In this document: piece after piece, positions 47,986 through 56,688 of the stretch
How positions within the stretch are numbered: the first letter of the stretch is position 1
Layout of the letters: the number at the start of each line of letters is the position of its first letter
Origin: Pseudomonadaceae bacterium
Lineage (GTDB): Bacteria > Pseudomonadota > Gammaproteobacteria > Pseudomonadales > Azotimanducaceae
NCBI GenBank assembly: GCA_024743175.1
Contig: JANSXA010000001.1
Coordinates: forward strand, 248,001-312,000
Length of the DNA: 64,000 nt
Reading direction: 5' to 3'
The notes under the pieces: generated by a model
Databases searched by the model: none
Told to the model about the DNA's origin: nothing
Seen by the model: only the letters and a program-made list of their open reading frames with translations
Translations under genes and position numbers: made by a program

Positions 47986-48456
47986 ATGAAGATCGACCGA
48001 TTCGACCATCGCATCCTGCAACAGCTTCAATCCAATACGGATATCGCAATATCTGAGCTGGCTGAGCAGATTGGCTTATCCACAAACGCCTGTTGGCGGC
48101 GTATCAAACGTCTTGAGGAGTCAGGTGTGATTCGAGGCCGGGTCGCGCTGTTGGACGAACGTGCTTTGGGCCTGCGGCTGACCGTGTTTGTTGCGATAAA
48201 AACCAGCGAGCATAACGACAGCTGGTTAGAAAAATTCTCAAGCGGAGTGAAAAGTATTCCTGAAGTGGTTGAGTTTTATCGTATGAGTGGCGATACCGAT
48301 TACATGCTGAAAATTGTCGCGCAGGACATCGACGACTATGACCGGGTCTACAAGAAGCTGATCTCGGTTGCCCCCCTGCATGACGTATCTTCGTCATTTG
48401 CCATGGAGAGAATTAAGTCTTCTACTGCTCTGCCACTTCAGCATCTGTCAGGTTAA
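47986..48456 (+). CDS. Lrp/AsnC-family transcriptional regulator
   Basis: 156 residues. N-terminal HTH in DRFDHRILQQLQSNTDIAISELAEQIGLSTNACWRRIKRLEESGVI, then the RAM ligand/oligomerisation domain (RLTVFVAIKTSEHNDSWLEKF, FYRMSGDTDYMLKIVAQDIDDYDRVYKKLI). ATG 47986. Divergent from the MBL-like/exporter pair, so regulation of that pair by a sulfur amino acid or other amino acid is plausible but unproved. Separated by 14 bases from the converging CoA-transferase gene. Confidence 0.93.
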   Translation: MKIDRFDHRILQQLQSNTDIAISELAEQIGLSTNACWRRIKRLEESGVIRGRVALLDERALGLRLTVFVAIKTSEHNDSWLEKFSSGVKSIPEVVEFYRMSGDTDYMLKIVAQDIDDYDRVYKKLISVAPLHDVSSSFAMERIKSSTALPLQHLSG

Positions 48457-48469
48457 ATCCGCTGGAATG

Positions 48470-49672
48470 TCAGATAACGCCGGTTTCGCGAAAGCGCTTA
48501 ATCTGTTCTGACGTGTAGCCTAGATTTTTCAGCACCTCTTCACTGTGCTCTCCCAGATCAGGTGCTCGCGTGGCGGGTTTTGTATTTAAACCATCAACAT
48601 TCACCGGATGTTTGATCAGGTGCTCAAGCCCGGTGTCACCGCCGTCCATCAGCATGGGATTCAGTAAGACCTGCTCATCCTCCGGCAGGCGTTCAACTTC
48701 TCCAACCAGAGCAACAGGCACACCAGCGGCATGAAACTCCTCTAACCATTGTGCGCTGGTGCGGGTTTTTATTACCGGCTTGATCAATGCAACCAACTCT
48801 GTACCGTGGGTCACTCGACTTGGCGCATCAGCAAAGCGCTCCTGCAGAAGTATTTCCGGCATTCCCAGAACAGTAAACATCGCATCCGATTCTTCAGCAC
48901 TTCTGACCATGGTGAACTGCAGCCATCGTCCGTCGCGGGTTTCATACATTACACGGGTATAAAGGTGCCCCAACATGGCACGATAGCGGCTGAAGTCAGC
49001 GTCGATAAAGGCGCCCTGAGCGATACAGGACGCAGACCAGATACCGTTAGACAGAAGGGATGTATGTACAAAGCTGCCTTCGCCGGTTTTCATGCGCCGT
49101 ATCAGTGCTGTTAGAATACCTGCGTACATACTGACAGCTGTGGGATGATCACCCATGCCAGGCAAGGCTGGAGATGGGTCCGCACCGGGTGCATGCACCA
49201 GGTCCATCAGACCCGAGCGTGACCAGTAGGCCACCAGGTCGAAACCTTCACGATCCCGTTCCGGACCCTGTTCGCCGTATGCTGTCAGGGAGGCGTAGAT
49301 AAGAGAAGGATTGCGACGCTGCAAGTGATCATAAGACAGGCCCAGTTTTTCACGCATGCCCGGGGAATGGTTGGTGACGTAAACGTCCGCCTCGTCGATA
49401 AGTTTGAACAGGATTTCTCGCCCAGCTTCAGTTTTCAGATTCAGAGCAACGGAACGCTTGTTGCGCGCATCCATCTGCCAGGCAAAATTGTGTTCACTGT
49501 CCGGTGCGCCTGGTGTGGCCGAGAACTGACGATAACCATCACCTACGCCGGGTAGTTCTACCTTGATAACTTCCGCACCAAAATCCGCAAGCATGGTAGT
49601 TGCCACTGGTGCAGCAATCCAGCTACCCACGTCGAGTACTTTCAAGTCTTGGAAAAGATAATCCTGCGCCAC
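48470..49672 (-). CDS. CaiB/BaiF family (class III) CoA-transferase
   Basis: 400 residues from GTG 49672 (GGGGGA upstream). N-terminal LKVLDVGSWIAAPVATTMLADFGAEVIKVE and DARNKRSVALNLKTEAGREILFKLI are diagnostic, as is LGLSYDHLQRRNPSLIYASLTAYG. The catalytic Asp is in GMGDHPTAVSMYAGIL near residue 172. It transfers CoA between organic acids; the acid substrate is not evident. Probably transcribed alone. Confidence 0.9.
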   Translation of the reverse strand: MAQDYLFQDLKVLDVGSWIAAPVATTMLADFGAEVIKVELPGVGDGYRQFSATPGAPDSEHNFAWQMDARNKRSVALNLKTEAGREILFKLIDEADVYVTNHSPGMREKLGLSYDHLQRRNPSLIYASLTAYGEQGPERDREGFDLVAYWSRSGLMDLVHAPGADPSPALPGMGDHPTAVSMYAGILTALIRRMKTGEGSFVHTSLLSNGIWSASCIAQGAFIDADFSRYRAMLGHLYTRVMYETRDGRWLQFTMVRSAEESDAMFTVLGMPEILLQERFADAPSRVTHGTELVALIKPVIKTRTSAQWLEEFHAAGVPVALVGEVERLPEDEQVLLNPMLMDGGDTGLEHLIKHPVNVDGLNTKPATRAPDLGEHSEEVLKNLGYTSEQIKRFRETGVI

Positions 49673-49704
49673 ACATCCCCCTTGCGATGACTGTTAGATG
49701 AAAC

Positions 49705-50430
49705 CTATTCGCGTGGACTCGCGACTGCCGCCTCTTCTGTGTCCAGTGCCACTTCCAACACCGGATTTGACACATAGCCGACGGCGCTCTGTCCGCCGAG
49801 CGTGCCGCCAATGTGTGCGGTCGGAAAAACCTCAGCTGTGCTATTGCCGCTGGTTGTTAAGGTTACTCGCTGCGCTGACAGCGTTGCGGCGGACAGTTGC
49901 GCGTGCCCGGTCAAGGTAGCCTGCAGGCGCTGACTTTCTCCGCTTAAAAATTGTTGGCTCTGACCTGAAGCGAGCACCTGAACCTCGTCAGCGACAACCT
50001 GATCAAGCCGCAAAGCACCCTGGCCGGAGGTACGCAGATCCAGTGAGTCTGCGTTTATTTCCACCGCGACAAAGCTACTGTTGCCGTACACAGCTATCTT
50101 TTCGTACTGGGCATAGCTGTCCGGGTTCTGTTGCGCTCGAACTGCACCAAGCAGTTCGACTTCACCGAGTTGCGCACAGCTGAGGGTAGCCTGCAGGTCA
50201 TCTGAATCGTCGGCCCTGAGTAACAAGGTGGTCCCGTCATGTGACCATTCGAATTGCTCGACACCTTTGCCAGTCAGCAGCAGTGTGCTTTTTTCATCGT
50301 TCACAATAGTTAGTTCAAAAGTGCCACTGGCGCGCAGCTTATTGCAGTCCGGCAGCAAAACAAGCGACTCGTTCTGCTCGTGGCAAGCTGCAACACTGAT
50401 CACAAGTAACGCGCTGAGAATCTTTTTCAT
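49705..50430 (-). CDS. Lipoprotein with GIN-type (DUF2807-like) beta-helical domain
   Basis: 241 residues. Signal peptide [16 protein letters not shown] with lipobox VAAC and lipidated Cys16. Thereafter short repeating beta-strand units (FELTIVNDEKSTLLLTGKGVEQF, LDLRTSGQGALRLDQVVADEVQVLASGQ, VTLTTSGNSTAEV), the pattern of auto-transporter-adhesin-head GIN domains. ATG overlaps the preceding stop by 4 bases, so it is translated with the VOC and cyclophilin genes. Surface or periplasmic; function unknown. Confidence 0.75.
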   Translation of the reverse strand: MKKILSALLVISVAACHEQNESLVLLPDCNKLRASGTFELTIVNDEKSTLLLTGKGVEQFEWSHDGTTLLLRADDSDDLQATLSCAQLGEVELLGAVRAQQNPDSYAQYEKIAVYGNSSFVAVEINADSLDLRTSGQGALRLDQVVADEVQVLASGQSQQFLSGESQRLQATLTGHAQLSAATLSAQRVTLTTSGNSTAEVFPTAHIGGTLGGQSAVGYVSNPVLEVALDTEEAAVASPRE

Positions 50431-50843
50431 TCGCTGTAAGTAACAAACTCTACCCAGTTACCATCGGGATCTTCCACCATGCCAATGGTTACACCGGCAC
50501 GAATCTCAGTGACGGGTACAACAACTGTTGCACCGGCATTGGCACAGGTGACCATGATCTCTTCGAGATTGGACACCCGCATGGTCCAGTAACGGATGCC
50601 TGAAGCTGACTCTACAGGGCCGGGTTGCGCGCTGTTTGCAGGCGGATCTTCAGGTACAACAATTTTAATCAGGCTGTCACCGCACCAGAGGCGATACATC
50701 ACGCCCCCTGCGTGAAATGGCGTGCTGGGTTCTTCAACAAAACCGAGAATATCTCGATAGAAAGTCAGCATGGCCTGCCCGTTGCGGGCCACGATGCCGA
50801 GATCTATCGCCGCTTTGCTCAGAACCACACCGTTGTCAGCCAT
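50427..50843 (-). CDS. VOC/glyoxalase-family protein
   Basis: 138 residues. ATG 50843 overlaps the cyclophilin stop; the frame is open further up inside that gene. VOC fold: [70 protein letters not shown], and [13 protein letters not shown] at the end. The metal-site Glu is in GNWVEFV. Could be a glyoxalase, dioxygenase or binding protein; not distinguishable. Middle gene of a coupled three-gene operon. Confidence 0.85.
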   Translation of the reverse strand: MADNGVVLSKAAIDLGIVARNGQAMLTFYRDILGFVEEPSTPFHAGGVMYRLWCGDSLIKIVVPEDPPANSAQPGPVESASGIRYWTMRVSNLEEIMVTCANAGATVVVPVTEIRAGVTIGMVEDPDGNWVEFVTYSE

Positions 50844-51336
50844 CAAGTTTTGCGTTCCACTGCTCAACCAGAGGCTCAGCCGCAAGCAGTGCGTCGGTTT
50901 CACCTTCTATGGTCACTGAGACGATGTTGTCACCCTGGGCGATGGCATTAACCACATCCTGATCGGCATCACCCTGCACAGCCCCGAAAATGGTGTGCGC
51001 ATCATCCAGCCAGGGGGTAGGTACGTGGGTGATGAAAAACTGCGAGCCATTGGTTCCAGGACCTGCATTGGCCATGGAAAACTTGCCCGGGGCATCGTGT
51101 CGCAACTCGGGGACAAACTCATCGGCAAAGCGATAACCCGGACCGCCGGTTCCCGTGCCTTGCGGGCAGCCACCCTGCACCATGAAGTCAGGTATGACGC
51201 GGTGAAACGCCAGACCATCATAAAAGCCGCGTTGCGCAAGATTGACGAAATTTGCCACAGTCATTGGCGTTTTATCCGCATACAGATCGAGTCGAATTGT
51301 GCCTTTATTGGTTTCCATTACTGCTACCAGGGACAT
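50836..51336 (-). CDS. Cyclophilin-type peptidyl-prolyl cis-trans isomerase
   Basis: 166 residues. ATG 51336 is chosen over ATG 51342 because AGGAGG is seven bases from it and only one from the other. Core motifs: [64 protein letters not shown] and [19 protein letters not shown]. These hold the catalytic Arg and the Gln/Phe pocket. No signal peptide, so cytoplasmic (PpiB type). First gene of the operon with VOC and lipoprotein genes. Confidence 0.93.
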   Translation of the reverse strand: MSLVAVMETNKGTIRLDLYADKTPMTVANFVNLAQRGFYDGLAFHRVIPDFMVQGGCPQGTGTGGPGYRFADEFVPELRHDAPGKFSMANAGPGTNGSQFFITHVPTPWLDDAHTIFGAVQGDADQDVVNAIAQGDNIVSVTIEGETDALLAAEPLVEQWNAKLDG

Positions 51337-51411
51337 GAGCATTCCTCCTGAAAATAAAGCTGGGCATGGTACAGCATGCTCCGGGCTAAAACCTCCTTCT
51401 TGCAGACCGGC

Positions 51412-52083
51412 TCAGGAAAATGTGATTTCCTGGCCGAACTGATCCGCATAACACAATTTGCTTACCGGCCGTCTCGAGATCGGTCCATGACCGCCACGCA
51501 CCGGATAACCGATCGGCATGACCGCACACGAGTACCAGTCGTCCGGTAGCGCAAGAATCTGTTTAAGTTTGTCCTCTTCGTAACATAATAACGTCGTTAA
51601 CGTGCAGCCAATGCCTTCGCTGACACAAGCCAGCATTGCGTTCTGCAGTGCTGGATAAACTGAACCACCGCCGACAACTGAGGGGCGGCCCTGGTCGGCG
51701 TCGGTGATTGCCATGTAATCCGGGTTAAAGCAGAAAATCAGCAATACAGGTGCTTCACCCATATGTTCACCCAGGTAGTCACAGGCATCGAGCATACGTG
51801 CCCGCTTGGCCTTGGCTTCGCCTTCCATACTGACCAGACCTTTGCGTGCGTTCGCACCGTAGGTTGCCCACTGGGGCCGATAAAGATCGCCAATCTGTGT
51901 TCTGATGTCCGGGTCGCGGGCAACAATAATTCGAAACGGTTGCACATTGCCGCCGCTGGGTGCCCAGGCTGCTGCCTGCAGAATGCGTTGCAGGACGTCA
52001 TCGGGGACAGGATCTGGACGCAGGCGACGAACCGCTCGCAGTGTGCTCATGGCGTCATACAAAGCTAATGATTCAGGATTCAA
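51412..52083 (-). CDS. Nitroreductase-family flavoprotein
   Basis: 223 residues from TTG 52083 (GGAG six bases ahead); ATG 11 codons later is an alternative. The family start is STLRAVRRLRPDPVPDDVLQRILQAAAWAPSGGNVQPFRIIV (FMN-binding Arg and SGGN), then YPALQNAMLACVSEGIGCTLTTLL and PIGYPV. FMN-dependent NAD(P)H oxidoreductase; substrate unknown. It lies 3 bases after the hydrolase gene, in an SDR-hydrolase-nitroreductase operon. Confidence 0.88.
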   Translation of the reverse strand: MNPESLALYDAMSTLRAVRRLRPDPVPDDVLQRILQAAAWAPSGGNVQPFRIIVARDPDIRTQIGDLYRPQWATYGANARKGLVSMEGEAKAKRARMLDACDYLGEHMGEAPVLLIFCFNPDYMAITDADQGRPSVVGGGSVYPALQNAMLACVSEGIGCTLTTLLCYEEDKLKQILALPDDWYSCAVMPIGYPVRGGHGPISRRPVSKLCYADQFGQEITFS

Positions 52084-52086
52084 GAG

Positions 52087-52812
52087 TTACTCCGGTGTGT
52101 TTTGTGCAAGGAACTGGGTAAATGTGTCCTGCGCCTGCGCCTTTGCCGGCCCTTCTTTCCAGGACTCGACAAATTCAACATCAGGCGCGGTTGCAGCAAT
52201 CATGCGTGAGGCCGATTCCGGGTGATACAGATCGTTACCCATCAACACCAGCAGCGGTGTTTGTGTTTGGGCGACAAATTCGCGATCGACGTTGAATAAG
52301 ACTGTGTCGCCGCCGTACATGTTTTCTCGGAATGAGGACCAGGCATCAGCTTCGACATCCGGCATCTGCGGCATCAGTACTTCTGCCCAGTCATCGAACA
52401 TGGCGTAAAAAGCTGCAGCATTGTTGTCGCGACCAATGGTCTGAAAGAGCGTAGCACTGGTCACGCGTTCAGGCGCGGCTTGAATCAGGCCCAGCGCATA
52501 GGGCCCACCGATGCACATTCCAGCAACATGAAACTGACTGAGCCCCAGGTGGTCCATCAACCCCAGTTGATCCTGGGTGTAAGTATGCCAGCCATGATCA
52601 GCAGCAACCTGTCCGCTGCTGTTACCTGCATTACGCTGATCCATGGCAACAACACAATATTTGTCCTGCAGCTGCTCAATCGGATTCCAGGGCGTATTTT
52701 CCCAGAAGCTGATGGCGGACTTCATTCCCCCAGGTGCAATCAGCAGCAGCGGAAAGCCGGTGCCGTGGGTTTCGTAGTAAATCTTTGCATCACTGGTTTC
52801 AAAATAAGGCAT
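52087..52812 (-). CDS. Alpha/beta-hydrolase with a cysteine nucleophile
   Basis: 241 residues. ATG 52812 has GGGGGA upstream; the open frame extends earlier without reason. Oxyanion region LLLIAPGGMKSAISFW, and MDQRNAGNSSG. The nucleophile elbow reads AGMCIGGPYALGL, so Cys (about 100) stands in place of Ser. The acid is probably in LVLMGNDLYHPE. The usual C-terminal His is not obvious. Cys nucleophiles occur in dienelactone-hydrolase-like enzymes. Function unknown; coupled to SDR and nitroreductase genes. Confidence 0.8.
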   Translation of the reverse strand: MPYFETSDAKIYYETHGTGFPLLLIAPGGMKSAISFWENTPWNPIEQLQDKYCVVAMDQRNAGNSSGQVAADHGWHTYTQDQLGLMDHLGLSQFHVAGMCIGGPYALGLIQAAPERVTSATLFQTIGRDNNAAAFYAMFDDWAEVLMPQMPDVEADAWSSFRENMYGGDTVLFNVDREFVAQTQTPLLVLMGNDLYHPESASRMIAATAPDVEFVESWKEGPAKAQAQDTFTQFLAQNTPE

Positions 52813-52847
52813 TTGCCGTTTCCCCCTTGTAAGCCTTGTGGGTCTGT

Positions 52848-53609
52848 TCAGCGAGCGCAATGCCCGCCATCTATGGTCACTATTGTGCCTGTCGTGTTTG
52901 CCGATCGATCGCTGGCCAGAAACGCAACCATGTCAGCAATATGGGCGGGTTCTCCGGGCGGGTAACGCGGATCCATCAGCTCCTGCCAGCGTGTGCTGTC
53001 GTTAAAGCGTTTGCTCGCTGCAGCCCGCAGCAGGTCCTGCAGACGCTGAGTCATAATCTGGCCGGGATTGACCCCGACGACACGAATATTGTCTTTGCGG
53101 CTGGTGCCGCCCAGGGCACGGGTCAACGCCATCAGTGCCGCGTTGCCTCCGGCACCGGCTGCGTACCCTGCAGTAGGTCTTTCTCCACCGGCGCCGATGA
53201 CGTTGATGATCACCCCGCCACGACCACGCATATGTTGATAAAAGCCGCGACAGAGGTTGATGTAGCCAAATACTTTCAGGTCCCAGGCCTCACGCCAGGT
53301 TGCCTCGTCGATATCCAGCAGGCTGCCGCTGGGAATTGCACCGGCATTGTTGACCAGAATATCCGCCTGCGTCTGGGCCTCAATCAGGCTTTGTGCGTCT
53401 TGTGAATCAGCCAGATTCAGAGCCTGGTAGCTGACCTGCCCCGAACCGCATTTCTCAACCTGGGTCACGGCTGCCTGGAGGTCTGCTTCGGTGCGCGCGA
53501 CGAGGTGCACATGCACGCCCTCGCGTGCCAGACTTTCAGCGCAGGCCAGTCCGATACCTTTTGATGCGCCGGTTATTACCGCCCGCCGGTTCTGCAATCC
53601 CAGTTCCAT
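52848..53609 (-). CDS. Short-chain dehydrogenase/reductase-like protein with altered active site
   Basis: 253 residues, AGGAGGGG before ATG 53609. Cofactor motif GASKGIG at 14-20 and NNAG near 88. The active site differs: after NVIGAGGERP the sequence is AGYAAGAGGNAALMALTRAL near 147, so the Tyr is there but the Lys four residues later is Ala, and the usual Ser of strand 5 is Gly. It may therefore bind NAD(P) without classical reductase chemistry, or belong to a divergent SDR subgroup. First gene of its operon. Confidence 0.85.
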   Translation of the reverse strand: MELGLQNRRAVITGASKGIGLACAESLAREGVHVHLVARTEADLQAAVTQVEKCGSGQVSYQALNLADSQDAQSLIEAQTQADILVNNAGAIPSGSLLDIDEATWREAWDLKVFGYINLCRGFYQHMRGRGGVIINVIGAGGERPTAGYAAGAGGNAALMALTRALGGTSRKDNIRVVGVNPGQIMTQRLQDLLRAAASKRFNDSTRWQELMDPRYPPGEPAHIADMVAFLASDRSANTTGTIVTIDGGHCAR

Positions 53610-53709
53610 AACCCCTCCTCTTTTACGCCACTTACTCTAGCAGAAGCCTGTTAGGTCTTGGCAGCTTATGTGTTGGCAGGACAGGACTAACTTACTTAAA
53701 CTCTGCTGC

Positions 53710-54636
53710 ATGGATATTCCGCATCTGGATCTACAAGACATAAACCCTCTGGCCCTGGACCGGGCCTGCGCCCAATGGGGTTTTTTCAAATTGTCAGGGC
53801 ATCAGATCCCGGCGCGCCTGATCCGGGAGGTTCTGACCCAGACAGCGTTGTTTTTCCAACAACCCCGCGAACACAAGCAGCAGATCGCCCGCAGCGCGGA
53901 TAATGCCTGGGGCTATTTTGACGCGGAGCTGACAAAAAACCGACGTGACTGGAAAGAGATTCTGGATATCGGTCCAGCCGTCACACAAGGCCTTCTCGCA
54001 GGTTCATTTCCGCAGTGGCCCGATCTAACAGGTTTTCAGGAAACCATGATCGAGCTGGAAGACCATTTCCATAAGGTAGCGCTTGAGCTGATCAGATCTA
54101 TAGCGCTGAGCCTCGGCAGCGATGAAGATCTGACATCAGCGTTTGACGATCACAGCAGCTTTCTGCGGCTTAACTACTATCCACCTTGTCCTGACCCGGC
54201 GCCGGCGGATGCTGACTTTGTGCCAGCCAAAGGTGAGCTGGGCATCAGTCACCACACCGATGCAGGCGCGTTAACTGTTTTGTTGCAGGATCAGCAGCCT
54301 GGTTTGCAAGTCTATCGCGACTCTCGCTGGCACACGATTTCACCCACTGATGATGCGCTGATCATCAATATAGGCGACATCGTCCAGGTGTGGTCCAACG
54401 ACAGGTATCAGGCACCGTTGCATCGCGTATTGGCCAATGCCAGCGTACCGCGTATCAGCACCCCTTACTTTCTGAATCCGAACTACGAATACAACTACGC
54501 ACCGCTGGCCGCGACGCTGGATGGCGTTGAGCCGAAATATAACTCAATCAATTGGGGTTATTTTCGCAGTCAGCGTAGTCAGGGTGACTACGCTGATCAT
54601 GGCGAAGAGATTCAGATTGCCAACTTCAGCCGCTAG
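53710..54636 (+). CDS. 2-oxoglutarate/Fe(II)-dependent oxygenase (isopenicillin N synthase-like)
   Basis: 308 residues from ATG 53710, where the family N-terminus IPHLDL begins. N-terminal WGFFKLSGHQIPARLI (DIOX_N) and catalytic jelly roll with iron ligands His-x-Asp in ISHHTDAGALTVLLQD (about 183-185) and His in APLHRVL (about 238), and the 2-oxoglutarate Arg in RISTPYF. GIGDIVQVWSNDRY-like segment NIGDIVQVWSNDRYQA is typical. Substrate unknown. The 100-base gap to the divergent SDR operon may carry both promoters. Confidence 0.9.
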   Translation: MDIPHLDLQDINPLALDRACAQWGFFKLSGHQIPARLIREVLTQTALFFQQPREHKQQIARSADNAWGYFDAELTKNRRDWKEILDIGPAVTQGLLAGSFPQWPDLTGFQETMIELEDHFHKVALELIRSIALSLGSDEDLTSAFDDHSSFLRLNYYPPCPDPAPADADFVPAKGELGISHHTDAGALTVLLQDQQPGLQVYRDSRWHTISPTDDALIINIGDIVQVWSNDRYQAPLHRVLANASVPRISTPYFLNPNYEYNYAPLAATLDGVEPKYNSINWGYFRSQRSQGDYADHGEEIQIANFSR

Positions 54637-54675
54637 GGTGAAGTACTTCAGCCGCCAGGACTGAAATATCAGCCA

Positions 54676-55920
54676 CTAGTGCGGATGCAGAACAACCTGT
54701 AGATCAGAAAAGCCGTGCACAAAATTTGACGGTATACGTTCGGGTTCACCAACCATCTCAATTTTGTGAAAGCGTTTCTGGATTTCTTCCCACAGAATGC
54801 GCAGCTGCATTTCCGCCAGACGATTACCCATACAGCGATGGATGCCAAAGCCGAAGGATAAGTGCTGTCGTGCGCGGGCACGATCGATGATGAATTCATC
54901 CGGACGATCAATTGCACGTTCGTCCCGGTTGCCCGAGGCGTACCACATCACCAGCTTGTCGCCGGCTTTAATCTGCTGGCCGTTGAGGACATAGTCTTTT
55001 ACAGCTGTTCGACGCATGTGCGCCAACGGTGTAACCCAGCGAATGATTTCAGAAACCATGTTGGGAATAACCTTCGGATTGTTACGCAGCTTGGCGTATT
55101 CACCCGGATTTTCGTTCAGCGCAATAACACCGCCGGTGATGGAATTCCGGGTTGTGTCGTTGCCGCCGACAATCAACAGCACCAGATTGCCCAGGTATTC
55201 CTGCGGATCCATGTTTTTAGTCGCGTCGCCATGAGCCAGCATGGAAATCAGGTCAATGCCCTCTTCCGTACCTTCGCGCTCCTGCCATAGACGTGTGAAG
55301 TATTCCAGACACTCGTAAAGTTCTTCGCGACGCTGCTCTTCACTTTCAACAATGCCGGTTTCCGGTCCACCGGTGGCGACATCTGACCAGCGGGTCAGTT
55401 TTCTGCGATCTTCGAAAGGAAAATCAAACAAGGTGGCCAGCATCTGTGTGGTCAGTTCGATAGAGACACGATCAACCCAGTTGAACTGCTCACCAACAGG
55501 CAGATCATCAAGAATTGTCTGTACGCGCGAACGGATGGTGCCTTCAAGATTCTGCAGATTACGCGGCGCCACAACACCCTGAACGGTTTTGCGCTGCTCA
55601 TCGTGTTTGGGTGGATCCATGGCGATGAACATGGGCAGCTCAAAGTCTTCTTCAGGGTCCTGAATCACGATGGTCGGATCTGAGGAAAAGCTCTGCCAGT
55701 TCTGTTCCACTTCCATGATGTCTTCAAAGCGGGTCACTGACCAGTACGGTCCGAACTCACTGTCTTTGCAATAATGTACTGGCGCTTCATCGCGTAAGCG
55801 CTTGAAAAATGGATATTTTTTATTCTGAGACCACAACTCCCGCTGGCTCACATCGATGTCTTCCAGCGGTACTGTTGCGGGATCAAGGTCAACCATTAAA
55901 GGGGTAGTCGCTTCAGCCAT
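54676..55920 (-). CDS. Cytochrome P450, CYP153-like
   Basis: 414 residues, soluble bacterial type. I-helix LLIVGGNDTTRNSITGGVIAL (acid-Thr pair), ExxR in SEIIRW, and haem loop FGFGIHRCMGNRLAEMQLRILWEEI with Cys near 363. The stretch TPLAHMRRTA and MWYASGNRDERAIDRPDEFIIDRARARQHLSFGFGIHRC is very like CYP153 terminal alkane or fatty-acid hydroxylases. ATG 55920 overlaps the ferredoxin stop by one base (TAATG), so the two are coupled. A reductase gene is not visible nearby. Confidence 0.92.
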   Translation of the reverse strand: MAEATTPLMVDLDPATVPLEDIDVSQRELWSQNKKYPFFKRLRDEAPVHYCKDSEFGPYWSVTRFEDIMEVEQNWQSFSSDPTIVIQDPEEDFELPMFIAMDPPKHDEQRKTVQGVVAPRNLQNLEGTIRSRVQTILDDLPVGEQFNWVDRVSIELTTQMLATLFDFPFEDRRKLTRWSDVATGGPETGIVESEEQRREELYECLEYFTRLWQEREGTEEGIDLISMLAHGDATKNMDPQEYLGNLVLLIVGGNDTTRNSITGGVIALNENPGEYAKLRNNPKVIPNMVSEIIRWVTPLAHMRRTAVKDYVLNGQQIKAGDKLVMWYASGNRDERAIDRPDEFIIDRARARQHLSFGFGIHRCMGNRLAEMQLRILWEEIQKRFHKIEMVGEPERIPSNFVHGFSDLQVVLHPH

Positions 55921-56240
55921 TAGAATTGGAACTCCGGTAAGTTAACAACCAAGCCATCCAGTTCGTCGGTGACCGGAATCTGACACGAAAGACGTGAGTT
56001 TTCAACGCGCTCAGGGTTCAGGTCCAACATGGACTCTTCGGCATCACTGGGCGAACCCACTTTTGGCATCCAGGTTTTATCCACCATCACATGACAGGTC
56101 GCACAGGAACATTCACCGCCACAGTCTGCATCGATACCCGGCACAAGATTGTCCAGTGCTGCGTTCATCACCGTCGTGCCCACCTCGGCATCGATCTGGT
56201 GCTGCGTTCCATCGTGTTCTATGTAGGTGATTTTAACCAT
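55920..56240 (-). CDS. 2Fe-2S ferredoxin, putidaredoxin type
   Basis: 106 residues. Ligands Cys40, Cys46, Cys49 ([12 protein letters not shown]) and Cys86 in RLSCQIPV follow the C-x5-C-x2-C...C pattern of adrenodoxin/putidaredoxin proteins. MDAVEAG-like start is replaced by [28 protein letters not shown]. It is the likely electron donor of the P450 next to it. ATG 56240. The ferredoxin reductase must be elsewhere. Confidence 0.94.
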   Translation of the reverse strand: MVKITYIEHDGTQHQIDAEVGTTVMNAALDNLVPGIDADCGGECSCATCHVMVDKTWMPKVGSPSDAEESMLDLNPERVENSRLSCQIPVTDELDGLVVNLPEFQF

Positions 56241-56271
56241 TGGTTGTCCTTATTGTGTTCGCTATAGATGG

Positions 56272-56529
56272 TTATGCGATGCAGGCGTTGATTTCATTGG
56301 CCAGAGCAACGTCTTTGTCAGTGACGGTATCGCCCGCATCATGAGTGTTCAAGCTGATTTTGACCGTGTTGTAAACGTTATGCCAGCTCGGATGGTGATC
56401 AGCTTTTTCTGCCAGCAAAGCAACTTTAGTCATGAACGCAAAAGCCGCAACAAAGTCGTCAAACTCAAAGTTGCGTGTTAAAGCGTTGTCAACCAAGGTC
56501 CAGCCTTCGGGGGTTTTTCCGACGGTCAT
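56272..56529 (-). CDS. phhB: Pterin-4a-carbinolamine dehydratase
   Basis: 85 residues from ATG 56529 (a TTG five codons earlier is possible). EGWTLVDNALTRNFEFDDFVAAFAFMTKVALLAEKADHHPSWHNVYNTVKISLNTHDAGDTVTDKDVALANEINA contains the catalytic His-His-Pro and the THDAGDTVT loop. Recycles pterin cofactor after aromatic amino-acid hydroxylation; phhA is not seen here. Slightly short at the N-terminus compared with typical members, but the core is complete. Lies 32 bases before the ferredoxin gene, same strand. Confidence 0.9.
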   Translation of the reverse strand: MTVGKTPEGWTLVDNALTRNFEFDDFVAAFAFMTKVALLAEKADHHPSWHNVYNTVKISLNTHDAGDTVTDKDVALANEINACIA

Positions 56530-56554
56530 ACACAATCCCGGCAATGTCTAGAAT

Positions 56555-56630
56555 TGGTGGAGCCAGGGAGGATCGAACTCCCGACCTCGTGAATGCCATT
56601 CACGCGCTCTCCCAGCTGAGCTATGGCCCC
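56555..56630 (-). tRNA. tRNA-Ala (anticodon GGC)
   Basis: 76 bases with encoded CCA. On the minus strand it begins GGGGCCATAGCTCAGCTGGG, the anticodon loop is in GAATGGCATTC (GGC), T arm GGGAG-TTCGATC-CTCCC, and acceptor GGCTCCACCA. All four stems fold. Lies 58 bases after gltX, an arrangement known in Pseudomonas. Confidence 0.96.
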
Positions 56631-56688
56631 AAACGAGCGCGTGATGTTAGGTACCCCACCACGGCCTGTCAATAAAGGGTTGTACGTA

